Assembly: GCF_004798685.1 (NCBI RefSeq)
Contig: NZ_CP039291.1
Location: forward strand, 1,426,001-1,490,000
Source: Cellulomonas shaoxiangyii
GTDB lineage: Bacteria > Actinomycetota > Actinomycetes > Actinomycetales > Cellulomonadaceae
Direction: 5' to 3'
Length of the DNA: 64,000 nt
This document shows positions 28,109-36,447 of the stretch, in pieces. Each line of letters begins with the position of its first letter. Position 1 is the first letter of the stretch. The position numbers and the translations under genes were made by a program. The notes beneath the pieces were generated by a model. That model ran no database searches and was not told where the DNA came from. It saw only the letters and a program-made list of their open reading frames with translations.

Positions 28109-29497
28109 GTGGCCAGCACCGCCTCCCGCCTCGACGCCGTCGTCTCCCTCGCCAAGCGCCGGGGGTTCGTCTTCCCGAGCGGCGAGATCTACGGAGGCAC
28201 GCGGTCCGCGTGGGACTACGGACCCCTCGGTGTGGAGCTGAAGGAGAACATCAAGCGGCAGTGGTGGCGCTCGATGGTCACGAGCCGCGACGACATCGTC
28301 GGCCTGGACTCGTCCGTGATCCTGCCGCGGCAGGTGTGGGTCGCGTCCGGCCACGTCGGCGTCTTCACGGACCCGCTGACGGAGTGCCTCTCGTGCCACA
28401 AGCGGTTCCGCGAGGACCACCTGCTCGAGGACTTCGAGGCCAAGAAGGGCCGTGCGCCCGAGGGCGGCCTCGCCGAGATCGCGTGCCCCAACTGCGGCAC
28501 CCGTGGCCAGTGGACCGAGCCGCGCGACTTCAACATGATGCTCAAGACCTACCTCGGCCCCGTCGAGGACGAGTCCGGCCTGCACTACCTGCGGCCCGAG
28601 ACGGCGCAGGGCATCTTCGTCAACTTCCAGAACGTCCTCACGGCCGCCCGCAAGAAGCCGCCGTTCGGCATCGGGCAGATCGGCAAGTCGTTCCGCAACG
28701 AGATCACGCCCGGCAACTTCATCTTCCGGACCCGCGAGTTCGAGCAGATGGAGATGGAGTTCTTCGTCGAGCCCGGCACCGACGAGGACTGGCACCAGTA
28801 CTGGATCGACGCGCGCACGCAGTGGTACACCGACCTCGGCATCGCGCCGGAGAACCTGCGCCACTACGAGCACCCGGCCGAGAAGCTGTCGCACTACTCC
28901 AAGCGCACGGTCGACATCGAGTACCGCTTCGGCTTCACGGGGTCGGAGTGGGGCGAGCTCGAGGGCATCGCGAACCGCACGGACTTCGACCTGTCGACGC
29001 ACGCGCAGCACTCCGGCCAGGACCTGTCGTACTTCGACCAGCAGAAGAACGAGCGGTACGTGCCGTACGTCATCGAGCCGGCCGCCGGCCTGACGCGCTC
29101 GCTCATGGCGTTCCTCGTCGAGTCCTACACCGAGGACGAGGCACCGAACACCAAGGGCGGCGTCGACAAGCGCACGGTGCTGCGCCTCGACCCGCGGCTC
29201 GCGCCCGTCAAGGCGGCCGTCCTGCCGCTGTCGCGCAACGAGCAGCTCAGCCCGAAGGCGCGCGACCTGGCCGCCGAGCTGCGCACGAACTGGAACGTCG
29301 ACTTCGACGACGCCGGCGCGATCGGCCGCCGGTACCGCCGCCAGGACGAGATCGGCACGCCGTTCTGCATCACCGTGGACTTCGACACGCTCGACGACCA
29401 GGCCGTGACGATCCGCCACCGCGACGACATGTCGCAGCAGCGCGTCGCGCTGGACCAGGTGACGCCGTACCTCGCGCAGCGCCTGATCGGGGCCTGA
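28109..29497 (+). CDS. glyS: Glycyl-tRNA synthetase (homodimeric type)
   Basis: 462 residues. GTG 28109 is chosen because CCAGGAGAA lies about 8 bases upstream. Class II aaRS: motif 1 region [18 protein letters not shown], zinc-type Cys pairs (CLSCHKRF and CPNCG), the glycine-specific [13 protein letters not shown], motif 2 [10 protein letters not shown] and motif 3 within [12 protein letters not shown]-terminal anticodon-binding domain (about 355-462) ends in [12 protein letters not shown]. It attaches glycine to tRNA-Gly. Single-polypeptide alpha2 form, not the split alpha/beta form. Confidence 0.96.
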   Translation: MASTASRLDAVVSLAKRRGFVFPSGEIYGGTRSAWDYGPLGVELKENIKRQWWRSMVTSRDDIVGLDSSVILPRQVWVASGHVGVFTDPLTECLSCHKRFREDHLLEDFEAKKGRAPEGGLAEIACPNCGTRGQWTEPRDFNMMLKTYLGPVEDESGLHYLRPETAQGIFVNFQNVLTAARKKPPFGIGQIGKSFRNEITPGNFIFRTREFEQMEMEFFVEPGTDEDWHQYWIDARTQWYTDLGIAPENLRHYEHPAEKLSHYSKRTVDIEYRFGFTGSEWGELEGIANRTDFDLSTHAQHSGQDLSYFDQQKNERYVPYVIEPAAGLTRSLMAFLVESYTEDEAPNTKGGVDKRTVLRLDPRLAPVKAAVLPLSRNEQLSPKARDLAAELRTNWNVDFDDAGAIGRRYRRQDEIGTPFCITVDFDTLDDQAVTIRHRDDMSQQRVALDQVTPYLAQRLIGA

Positions 29498-29511
29498 CAC
29501 CGCACGACCCG

Positions 29512-29554
29512 CGCCGGGCCGGCACGGTGCTGCGCGCACCGTGCCGGCCCGGCG
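29512..29554 (+). terminator. glyS terminator
   Basis: Perfect 19-bp inverted repeat (29512-29530 with 29536-29554) and a 5-base loop, the strongest hairpin in this section. It ends about 36 bases before the dusB -10 (GACAAT, 29590-29595). Confidence 0.85.
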
Positions 29555-29601
29555 TCGGGGGGGCCGCGGTGACCCGGCACGGCCCGGGGGACAATGGGGC
29601 C

Positions 29602-30795
29602 GTGCAGACCTCCACCGACACGCCGACCGGACCCGTCGCCGCGGGGCGCCACGTGCTGCCGCCGCTGCGCATCGGCCCGATCACGGTCGACACGCCCGTC
29701 GTCCTCGCACCCATGGCGGGCGTCACGAACGCCGCGTTCCGGCGCCTGTGCCGCGAGTCCGGCGCCGGGCTGTACGTCGCCGAGATGCTGACCAGCCGCG
29801 CCCTCGTCGAACGCAGCCCCGAGTCGTTCCGGATCATCTCCTTCGAGGCGGACGAGGTGCCGCGCTCGGTCCAGGTGTACGGCGTCGACCCCACCACCGT
29901 CGGAGCAGCCGTGCGGCTGCTCGTCGAGGAGGACCGCGCGGACCACGTCGACCTGAACTTCGGCTGCCCCGTCCCCAAGGTGACGCGGCGCGGCGGGGGC
30001 GCCGTGCTGCCGTGGAAGCGGGACCTGTTCGCGGCGATCGTGCGGGCCGCCGTCGAGGCCGCGCGTCCGGCCGGCGTCCCCGTGACCGTCAAGATGCGCA
30101 AGGGCATCGACGCCGACCACCTCACGTACGTGGAGGCGGGGCTCACGGCGCAGGACGCCGGCGTCGCCGCGGTCGCCCTGCACGGGCGCACGGCGGCCGA
30201 CTACTACTCCGGCACGGCGGACTGGGACGCGATCGCCACCCTCAAGGAGGCGGTCACCGACGTCCCGGTGCTGGGCAACGGCGACATCTGGTCCGCGGAG
30301 GACGCGCTCGCGATGGTCGAGCACACGCGGTGCGACGGGGTCGTGGTGGGGCGTGGGTGCCAGGGCCGGCCGTGGCTGTTCGCCGACCTCGCCGCCGCGT
30401 TCGCGGGCTCCGACGCGCGCATCCGCCCGGGGCTGCGTGACGTCGCGCACGTGGTCCGACGGCACGCCGAGCTCATGGTCGAGCACTTCGGCGACGAGTC
30501 CAAGGCGCTGCGCGAGATGCGCAAGCACATGGCCTGGTACCTCAAGGGGTACGTCGTCGGCGGCGAGCTGCGGGCCCAGCTGGGCCTGGTGTCGTCGCTC
30601 GCGGAGCTCGACGACCGGCTCGCGCAGCTCGACCTGGACCAGCCGTACCCGGGCGCGGCGGCGGAGGGCCAGCGCGGCCGCGCGGGCTCGCCCAAGCGGC
30701 CGATCCTGCCGTACGGGTGGCTGGACTCGCGGGAGCTGTCGGAGGACTTCCGGCGCGAGCTGCACGAGGCCGAGCTGTCGGTCTCCGGGGGCTGA
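29602..30795 (+). CDS. dusB: tRNA-dihydrouridine synthase
   Basis: 397 residues; GTG start 6 bases after GACAAT, so likely leaderless. FMN-dependent TIM barrel: VVLAPMAGVTNAAFRRL at the start, catalytic Cys122 in LNFGCPVPKVTRRGGGA, ALHGRTAADYYSG, and GNGDIWSAEDAL with GVVVGRGCQGRPW binding phosphate. A C-terminal helical RNA-binding domain follows. It reduces specific D-loop uridines in tRNA with NADPH. Subfamily DusB is the usual assignment in actinobacteria. Confidence 0.93.
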   Translation: MQTSTDTPTGPVAAGRHVLPPLRIGPITVDTPVVLAPMAGVTNAAFRRLCRESGAGLYVAEMLTSRALVERSPESFRIISFEADEVPRSVQVYGVDPTTVGAAVRLLVEEDRADHVDLNFGCPVPKVTRRGGGAVLPWKRDLFAAIVRAAVEAARPAGVPVTVKMRKGIDADHLTYVEAGLTAQDAGVAAVALHGRTAADYYSGTADWDAIATLKEAVTDVPVLGNGDIWSAEDALAMVEHTRCDGVVVGRGCQGRPWLFADLAAAFAGSDARIRPGLRDVAHVVRRHAELMVEHFGDESKALREMRKHMAWYLKGYVVGGELRAQLGLVSSLAELDDRLAQLDLDQPYPGAAAEGQRGRAGSPKRPILPYGWLDSRELSEDFRRELHEAELSVSGG

Positions 30796-30853
30796 CCCCC
30801 GGGTCGCCGCCCGCCGACCTGCGCGCGGGGCCCGGACCCGCCAGACTCCCGCC

Positions 30854-31957
30854 ATGCGAACCGTGGGCGTCGAGGAGGAGTTCCTGCTGGTGGGCCCGGA
30901 TGGGGCGCCCGTGGGCGCCGCCGGCGCGGCCGTCCGGGCGTACGAGCTGCGCACGGGCGGTGAGGACGACGAGTCCGAGCCGGGCGGCGGCCTCGAGGGC
31001 GAGCTCAAGGAGGAGCAGCTCGAGACGGGCACGCACCCGTGCGAGGACCTCGGCGCGCTGGCGGACGAGGTGCGCGCCGGCCGCCGCCGGGCGACAGCCG
31101 CGGCGCGCGCGGTCGGCGTGCGCCTCGCCGCGGTGGCGACGTCGCCCGTCGCCGGGGACAGCAGCCTCGCGCACGGCGCCCGCTACCACCGGATGGCGCA
31201 GGAGTACGCGCTGACCGCGCGCGAGCAGCTCACGAGCGGCTGCCACGTGCACGTCGCCGTCGCGGACGACGACGAGGGCGTGGCGGTGATCGACCGGATC
31301 GCGCCGTGGCTGCCGGTGCTGCTGGCGCTCAGCACGAACTCGCCCTACTGGCGGGGCGAGGACTCCGGGTACTCGAGCTTCAGGTCGCAGGTGTGGAGCC
31401 GCTGGCCGACGGCCGGGCCGACCGCGCCGTTCGGTTCCGTGGCGGGGTACCGGCAGGTGGTCGAGGGCCTGCTCGCGACGGGTGCCGCGCTCGACCACGG
31501 GATGCTCTACTTCGACGCCCGCCTGTCGCACCGGTACCCGACGGTCGAGATCCGCGTCGCCGACGTGTGCCTGCGCGCCGACGACGCGGTGCTGGTCGCG
31601 GCGCTGGCGCGCGGCCTGGTCGAGACGGCCGCGCGCGACGCCGCGGCCGGCGTGCCGCCGGTGACGGCACGCATCGAGCAGCTGCGGGCGGCCACGTGGC
31701 GATCCGGACGGTCCGGCCTGACGGGCGACCTCGTCGCGCCGCCGCGGTTCGTCCCGGCGCCCGCGCGCGACGTCGTGCGGGCGCTGCTGGAGCACGTGCG
31801 GCCCGTCCTGACCGAGGACGGCGACGTCCAGCGGGTCGAGGGTCTGCTCGACTCCCTCTGGGTGCGCGGCTCGGGGGCGGCGCAGCAGCGCGCGTGGTTC
31901 CGTGCGGGCGGGCCCCAGGGCGTGGTCGACGGGGCCGTCGCGGCGACGGCGGACTGA
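30854..31957 (+). CDS. Carboxylate-amine ligase, YbdK/glutamate-cysteine ligase 2 family
   Basis: 367 residues; ATG 6 bases after CAGACT (leaderless type). GCS2 signatures: RTVGVEEEFLLV at the N-terminus, LKEEQLETGTHPCEDL, SGCHVHVAV, NSPYWRGEDSGYSSFRSQVW and RYPTVEIRVADVCLRADDAV. These ATP-dependent ligases join an amine to a carboxylate with weak gamma-glutamylcysteine activity in E. coli YbdK. Actinobacteria make mycothiol instead of glutathione, so the true substrate is uncertain. Monocistronic, convergent with the alpha-glucosidase. Confidence 0.88.
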   Translation: MRTVGVEEEFLLVGPDGAPVGAAGAAVRAYELRTGGEDDESEPGGGLEGELKEEQLETGTHPCEDLGALADEVRAGRRRATAAARAVGVRLAAVATSPVAGDSSLAHGARYHRMAQEYALTAREQLTSGCHVHVAVADDDEGVAVIDRIAPWLPVLLALSTNSPYWRGEDSGYSSFRSQVWSRWPTAGPTAPFGSVAGYRQVVEGLLATGAALDHGMLYFDARLSHRYPTVEIRVADVCLRADDAVLVAALARGLVETAARDAAAGVPPVTARIEQLRAATWRSGRSGLTGDLVAPPRFVPAPARDVVRALLEHVRPVLTEDGDVQRVEGLLDSLWVRGSGAAQQRAWFRAGGPQGVVDGAVAATAD

Positions 31958-31996
31958 GGCAGGTCCCCGGCCGGCCGCCGCCACGACGCTGCGGCC

Positions 31997-33715
31997 TCAG
32001 GCCGAGGCGCGCGTCCAGACGGTCGTCGCGCCCGGCAGGGCCGGGGCTGCCGCGGTGCCGCCGAGCGGACCCGACGCGAGGAGCACCTCCGTGCCGGTCG
32101 GCAGCGCCACCTCGTCGTCGCCGAGGTTCGCCACGACGACCACGTCGCGGTTCGCGAACCGCAGCACCCGCGGCTCGCTGTCCAGCCAGGCCAGGCCGCC
32201 GGCGCCGAGCTGCTCCGACCGGCGCAGCGCGAGGGCCGCGCGGTACAGCTCGTAGGTCGAGCCGGCACGGCCCCGCTGCTTGTCGGCGGCGAGCTCGGAC
32301 CACTCCGCCGGCTGGGGCAGCCACGTGGCGCCCGTCGGCGAGAAGCCCATGCCCGGGGCGTCGCCCTCCCACGGCAGCGGCACGCGGCAGCCGTCGCGGC
32401 CCCGCTCGGCCCCGCCGGTCCGGAAGAACGCCGGGTCCTGCCGCAGGCCGTCGTCGAGCGCCGTGTGGTCGGGCAGACCGAGCTCCTCGCCCTGGTACAC
32501 GTACGCCGACCCGGGCAGGCCGAGCATGAGCAGGGAGGCGGCGCGTGCGCGGCGCAGGCCGAGCGCCGCGTCCGGCTGCTCGTCGCCGTGGCCGATGCCG
32601 TTGGGGCGGTGCGTGGGGTCGGCCAGGCCCATGCGGGAGGCGTGCCGAACGACGTCGTGGTTGGACAGGACCCACGTGGTGGGGGCGCCCACCGCGTCGT
32701 TCGCCGCGAACGACGCGGTCACGACGCGGCGCAACGCCGCGGCGTCCCAGCCCGCCGCGAGGAACGCGAAGTTGAAGGCCTGGTGCATCTCGTCCGGGCG
32801 CACGTACCGCGCCAGGCGCGACAGCGGCTCGACCCACGCCTCGGCGACCATGGCGCGGTCGCCGTCGTACTCCTCGAGCACCGAGCGCCAGGCCCGGTAG
32901 ATCTCGTGCACGCCGTCCTGGTCGAACATCGGCCCGTGGTTGCCCGACCCGTCGACCGTGTCGGTGCCCTCGCTCCCCTCGATCATCGAGACGTGGCCGT
33001 GCCAGTCGGGCAGGCCCGGCTCCTTGACCATGCCGTGCGCCACGTCGACCCGGAACCCGTCGACGCCCCGGTCGAGCCAGAAGCGCAGGATCTGCTCGAA
33101 CTCTGCCCGGACCTCGGGGTTCTCCCAGTTCAGGTCGGGCTGCTTGCTGTCGAACAGGTGCAGGTACCACTGCCCGGGCGTGCCGTCGGCGTCGGTGGTG
33201 CGGGTCCACGCGGGCCCGCCGAAGATGGACTCCCAGTTGTTGGGCGCCAGCTCGCCGTGCTCCCCGCGACCGTCGCGGAAGAGGTAGCGGTCGCGCTCGG
33301 GCGAGCCCGGTGCGGCGGCGAGGGCGGCCTGGAACCACACGTGCTCGTCGCTGGTGTGGTTGGGCACGAGGTCCACGACCACGCGCAGTCCGAGCGCGTG
33401 CGCGCGGGCGATCAGCGCGTCGGCGTCGGCGAGCGTGCCGAACAGCGGGTCGACGGCGCGGTAGTCCGCCACGTCGTACCCCGCGTCGGCCTGGGGCGAG
33501 CGGTAGAACGGCGAGAGCCACACCGCGTCCACGCCGAGCTCGGCGAGATGGTCGAGGCGGGCGGTGACGCCGGGCAGGTCACCCACGCCGTCCCCAGAGG
33601 CGTCCGCGAACGATCGGGGGTACACCTGGTAGATGACGGCGTGGCGCCACCAGGGTCCGGCAGGGTCCTCGACCCGGTGCGCGAGCACGGCGTCCGGGAG
33701 GGCATCGATGGTCAC
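31997..33715 (-). CDS. GH13 alpha-glucosidase (oligo-1,6/maltose-type)
   Basis: 572 residues; GTG 33715 with AGGAAGG 10 bases upstream. GH13 regions are intact: DLVPNHTS (I), GFRVDVAH with nucleophile Asp224 (II), VAEAW with acid/base Glu292 (III) and LSNHD with Asp354 (IV). No signal peptide, so cytoplasmic. It should hydrolyse maltose/maltodextrins delivered by the neighbouring malEFG transporter. It lies downstream of the LacI regulator on the same strand and is probably part of that regulon. Confidence 0.93.
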   Translation of the reverse strand: MTIDALPDAVLAHRVEDPAGPWWRHAVIYQVYPRSFADASGDGVGDLPGVTARLDHLAELGVDAVWLSPFYRSPQADAGYDVADYRAVDPLFGTLADADALIARAHALGLRVVVDLVPNHTSDEHVWFQAALAAAPGSPERDRYLFRDGRGEHGELAPNNWESIFGGPAWTRTTDADGTPGQWYLHLFDSKQPDLNWENPEVRAEFEQILRFWLDRGVDGFRVDVAHGMVKEPGLPDWHGHVSMIEGSEGTDTVDGSGNHGPMFDQDGVHEIYRAWRSVLEEYDGDRAMVAEAWVEPLSRLARYVRPDEMHQAFNFAFLAAGWDAAALRRVVTASFAANDAVGAPTTWVLSNHDVVRHASRMGLADPTHRPNGIGHGDEQPDAALGLRRARAASLLMLGLPGSAYVYQGEELGLPDHTALDDGLRQDPAFFRTGGAERGRDGCRVPLPWEGDAPGMGFSPTGATWLPQPAEWSELAADKQRGRAGSTYELYRAALALRRSEQLGAGGLAWLDSEPRVLRFANRDVVVVANLGDDEVALPTGTEVLLASGPLGGTAAAPALPGATTVWTRASA

Positions 33716-33835
33716 AGGTGGTCGACCTTCCTGAGGGGGAGCGGGCAGCGGCGCGGGAGCAGGCGCCGACGTGCGGGGGGCAGGGGGGCGCGTTCACGCG
33801 TCACCAGGACGGGGGTGGGGCGTGTGCTCCGGTGC

Positions 33836-34912
33836 TCAGATGCTGGCGGGGGTCGCGTGGACCCCGACACCGGCGGCCTCGCCGGGCGCTGACCCGGTCG
33901 ACGCGCGCACCACGAGCTCGGGGTGGAACAGCAGCTCGGCCCGGGGTGCGCTCGTGCCACGGATCTCCGCGACGAGCGCCGACACGGCGGCGTGCCCCAT
34001 CGCGGCGACGGGCTGGCGCACCGTCGTCAGGGGCGGGTCGGTGAACGCGATCAGGGGTGAGTCGTCGAACCCGACGACGGACACGTCGTCCGGCACGGCG
34101 AGGCCGAGCGCGCGGGCGGCGCGCACCGCGCCGAGGGCCATCATGTCGGACCCGCAGACGACGGCCGTGTGGCCGGTGCGGAAGAGCTGGCTCCCGGCGG
34201 CGTGGCCGCCCTCGACCGTGAACAGCGTGGAGACGACGTGCCGGTCCACGTCGGCGTCCCCGGTGTGCCGCTCGAGCAGGGCGGCGAACGCGGCGAGCTT
34301 GCGCTGGGACGGGACGAACCGGGTGGGCCCGACCGCCAGCCCGATGCTCCGGTGGCCGAGCGACCAGAGGTGGCGGAAGGCCTGGTCCATGGCCGCCGTG
34401 TCGTCCGTGGACACCGCGGGCGCGTCGACGCCCTCGGCGAAGCCGTTGACGAGCACCAGCGGGACGCCACGCCCGCGCAGCCGGTGGTACCGGTCCTTGC
34501 TCGCGGTGGTGTCCGCGTGCAGGCCGGAGACGAAGACGATCCCGTCGACGCCACGGTCGAGCAGGAGGTCGACGTACTGGTCCTCGGTCGTGCCGCCGGG
34601 GGACTGGGTGCACAGCAGGGGGGTGTACCCGCGGTCGGTGAGCATCGTCTCGATGACCTGCGCGAACGCGGGGAACACCGGGTTGCTCAGCTCGGGCACG
34701 ACCAGCCCGACGAGGCCGGCCGAGCGCATGCGCAGCTTCTCGGGCCGCTCGTACCCGAGGACGTCGAGGGCGGCGAGCACGGCCTGGCGCGCCTGGACGG
34801 AGACGCCGTGCTTGCCGTTGAGGACGCGCGACACGGTCGCGGTACTCACCCCCGCCTGCTCGGCGAGGTCGGTCAGCCGGGTGCGCACAGGCGGAAGCGT
34901 AGTCCGGGTCAC
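33836..34912 (-). CDS. malR: LacI-family transcriptional repressor (maltose regulator type)
   Basis: 358 residues; GTG 34912 preceded by GAGGAGG. Helix-turn-helix at about 12-34 (LTDLAEQAGVSTATVSRVLN), then a periplasmic-binding-protein-like sensor domain (65-335) with VCGSDMMALGAVRAARALGL and VSVVGFDDSPLIAFTDPPLTTVRQP. It is divergent from malE and upstream of the alpha-glucosidase, so the likely effector is maltose or a maltodextrin. The symbol malR is by position and family, not by a diagnostic residue set. Confidence 0.88.
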   Translation of the reverse strand: MTRTTLPPVRTRLTDLAEQAGVSTATVSRVLNGKHGVSVQARQAVLAALDVLGYERPEKLRMRSAGLVGLVVPELSNPVFPAFAQVIETMLTDRGYTPLLCTQSPGGTTEDQYVDLLLDRGVDGIVFVSGLHADTTASKDRYHRLRGRGVPLVLVNGFAEGVDAPAVSTDDTAAMDQAFRHLWSLGHRSIGLAVGPTRFVPSQRKLAAFAALLERHTGDADVDRHVVSTLFTVEGGHAAGSQLFRTGHTAVVCGSDMMALGAVRAARALGLAVPDDVSVVGFDDSPLIAFTDPPLTTVRQPVAAMGHAAVSALVAEIRGTSAPRAELLFHPELVVRASTGSAPGEAAGVGVHATPASI

Positions 34913-34955
34913 GCGACCTCCTCGTCCTCCACGCGGGGCGCGTTGCCCGACCGTC

Positions 34956-34992
34956 TCTGAAACGCTATCTGAAAGTTACCGCAACAACTTGC
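34956..34992. promoter_or_regulatory. Candidate LacI-family operator region between malR and malE
   Basis: An AT-richer island in a GC-rich gap. It holds a direct repeat TCTGAAA (34956-34962 and 34968-34974, one helical turn apart). The short palindrome GCAACAACTTGC (34981-34992) overlaps the malE -35. LacI-type maltose operators in actinobacteria typically contain CTTGCA/TGCAAG half-sites, which this palindrome resembles. Position fits repression of malE and autocontrol of the divergent regulator. Confidence 0.6.
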
Positions 34993-35018
34993 AGGCGGCG
35001 TCGCGGTCGCCGTACGTT
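34989..35018 (+). promoter_or_regulatory. malE promoter
   Basis: -35 TTGCAG (34989-34994), 18-base spacer, -10 TACGTT (35013-35018). It leaves a 5' UTR of about 60 bases with an AGGAG RBS. Confidence 0.6.
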
Positions 35019-35086
35019 CGCAGGACCAGGTCAGCGTGGGCAGCCGCCGACGCGTGGCGACGGCACTCGACAACCAGGAGATGACG

Positions 35087-36313
35087 ATGCGACGGAGCAT
35101 CCCGGCCGTGGCGGCGACGCTCGGCCTCGCGCTCACCCTCACCGCGTGCGGCGGAGGCGACGGCGACAGCGGCGGCGCCGCGGAGTCCTCCGCGGCCGCT
35201 GCCGACGACGGTCTCGTCATCTGGGTCGACGAGACCCGGCAGGCGGCCGTCGAGGACGCCGCGGAGCTCTTCACCGACGAGAACGAGGTCGCGGTGGAGC
35301 TCGTGGTGAAGAACTTCGACGACATCCGCGCCGACTTCCTGGCGCAGGTGCCCACGGGCGAGGGCCCCGACATCACGGTGGGCGCGCACGACTGGCTCGG
35401 CGAGATGACGCAGAACGGCGTCGTGGCGCCCATCGAGCTCGGTGAGAAGAGCGCCGAGTTCGAGGAGGTCGCGGTCGAGGCCTTCACGCAGGACGGGCAG
35501 GTGTACGGCCTGCCGTACGCGATCGAGAACATCGCGCTCATCCGCAACACGGCCCTCGCGTCCAGCGCGCCGGCCACCTGGGACGACGCGCTCGCGGCCG
35601 GGCAGGCGGCGGGCACGACGTACCCGATCCTCATCCAGACCGGTGAGGAGGGCGACCCCTACACGTACTACCCGCTGCAGACGTCGTTCGGTGCGCCGGT
35701 CTTCGTGCAGAACGAGGACGGCACCTACTCGCCGGAGCTCGCGATGGGCGGGGCCCCCGGCCAGGCCTTCGCGCAGTGGCTGCAGGCGCAGGGGCAGGCG
35801 GGCGTGCTGCAGACGGACATCACGTACGACATCGCCGTCGAGGCCTTCAAGAACGGCGAGTCGCCCTTCATCATCGGCGGGCCGTGGATGCTCGAGCAGT
35901 TCGAGGGCCTCGAGCTCTCCGTCGACCCGATCCCGGCGGCCGGTCCCGAGGCCGCGCAGCCGTTCGTCGGCGTGCAGGGCTTCTACGTCTCGGCGCAGAG
36001 CGACAACGCCCTGCTCGCGAACGACTTCCTCGTCAACTACATGGCGTCCGAGGACGCCCAGCTCGCCCTCTACGAGGCGGGTGACCGCCCGCCGGCCCTC
36101 AAGGCGGCTGCCGAGATCGCCAACGAGGACCCGATCACGGCCGGCTTCGCAGCCGTGGGCGCCGAGGCGGCCCCGATGCCGTCGATCCCGCAGATGGGGT
36201 CGGTCTGGCAGTTCTGGGGCGTGACCGAGGCGCAGATCCTCTCCGGCACGGCCGACCCGGTCGCCGCGTGGGACAAGATGATCGCCGACATCGAGGGAGC
36301 CATCGGCTCCTGA
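35087..36313 (+). CDS. malE: Maltose/maltodextrin ABC transporter substrate-binding lipoprotein
   Basis: 408 residues. Two ATGs are six bases apart; the one at 35087 is 6 bases after AGGAG and the one at 35081 touches it, so 35087 is chosen. Signal peptide with lipobox LTAC, lipidated Cys21. Type 2 binding-protein fold of the MalE family: LVIWVDETRQAAVEDAAELFTDE, GEGPDITVGAHDWLGEM, GLPYAIENIALIRN, FIIGGPWMLEQFEG. It captures maltodextrins outside the cell and hands them to MalFG. First gene of malEFG; a hairpin follows it. Confidence 0.94.
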   Translation: MRRSIPAVAATLGLALTLTACGGGDGDSGGAAESSAAAADDGLVIWVDETRQAAVEDAAELFTDENEVAVELVVKNFDDIRADFLAQVPTGEGPDITVGAHDWLGEMTQNGVVAPIELGEKSAEFEEVAVEAFTQDGQVYGLPYAIENIALIRNTALASSAPATWDDALAAGQAAGTTYPILIQTGEEGDPYTYYPLQTSFGAPVFVQNEDGTYSPELAMGGAPGQAFAQWLQAQGQAGVLQTDITYDIAVEAFKNGESPFIIGGPWMLEQFEGLELSVDPIPAAGPEAAQPFVGVQGFYVSAQSDNALLANDFLVNYMASEDAQLALYEAGDRPPALKAAAEIANEDPITAGFAAVGAEAAPMPSIPQMGSVWQFWGVTEAQILSGTADPVAAWDKMIADIEGAIGS

Positions 36314-36325
36314 CACCGCCGGCGG

Positions 36326-36359
36326 CGTGCCGCACGGGGCCCCGGTCCCGTGCGGCACG
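36326..36359 (+). terminator. malE-malF intergenic hairpin (attenuating or mRNA-stabilising)
   Basis: 13-bp perfect stem (36326-36338 with 36347-36359), 8-base loop, just after malE and before malF. It probably limits read-through or protects the 3' end of the malE message, giving more binding protein than permease, as known for other sugar ABC operons. Confidence 0.65.
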
Positions 36360-36447
36360 GCCGTCGCCGGCGACGCGGACGGGCCCGGCAGCCCGCCCCT
36401 GACCCGTCCCCCCCGGCGTGACGCCCGTCAGCCCGTACGGAGGCCCG

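Noticed and set aside
34876..34912. A separate promoter for the LacI gene
   Set aside because: No convincing hexamer pair could be read on the minus strand upstream of 34912.
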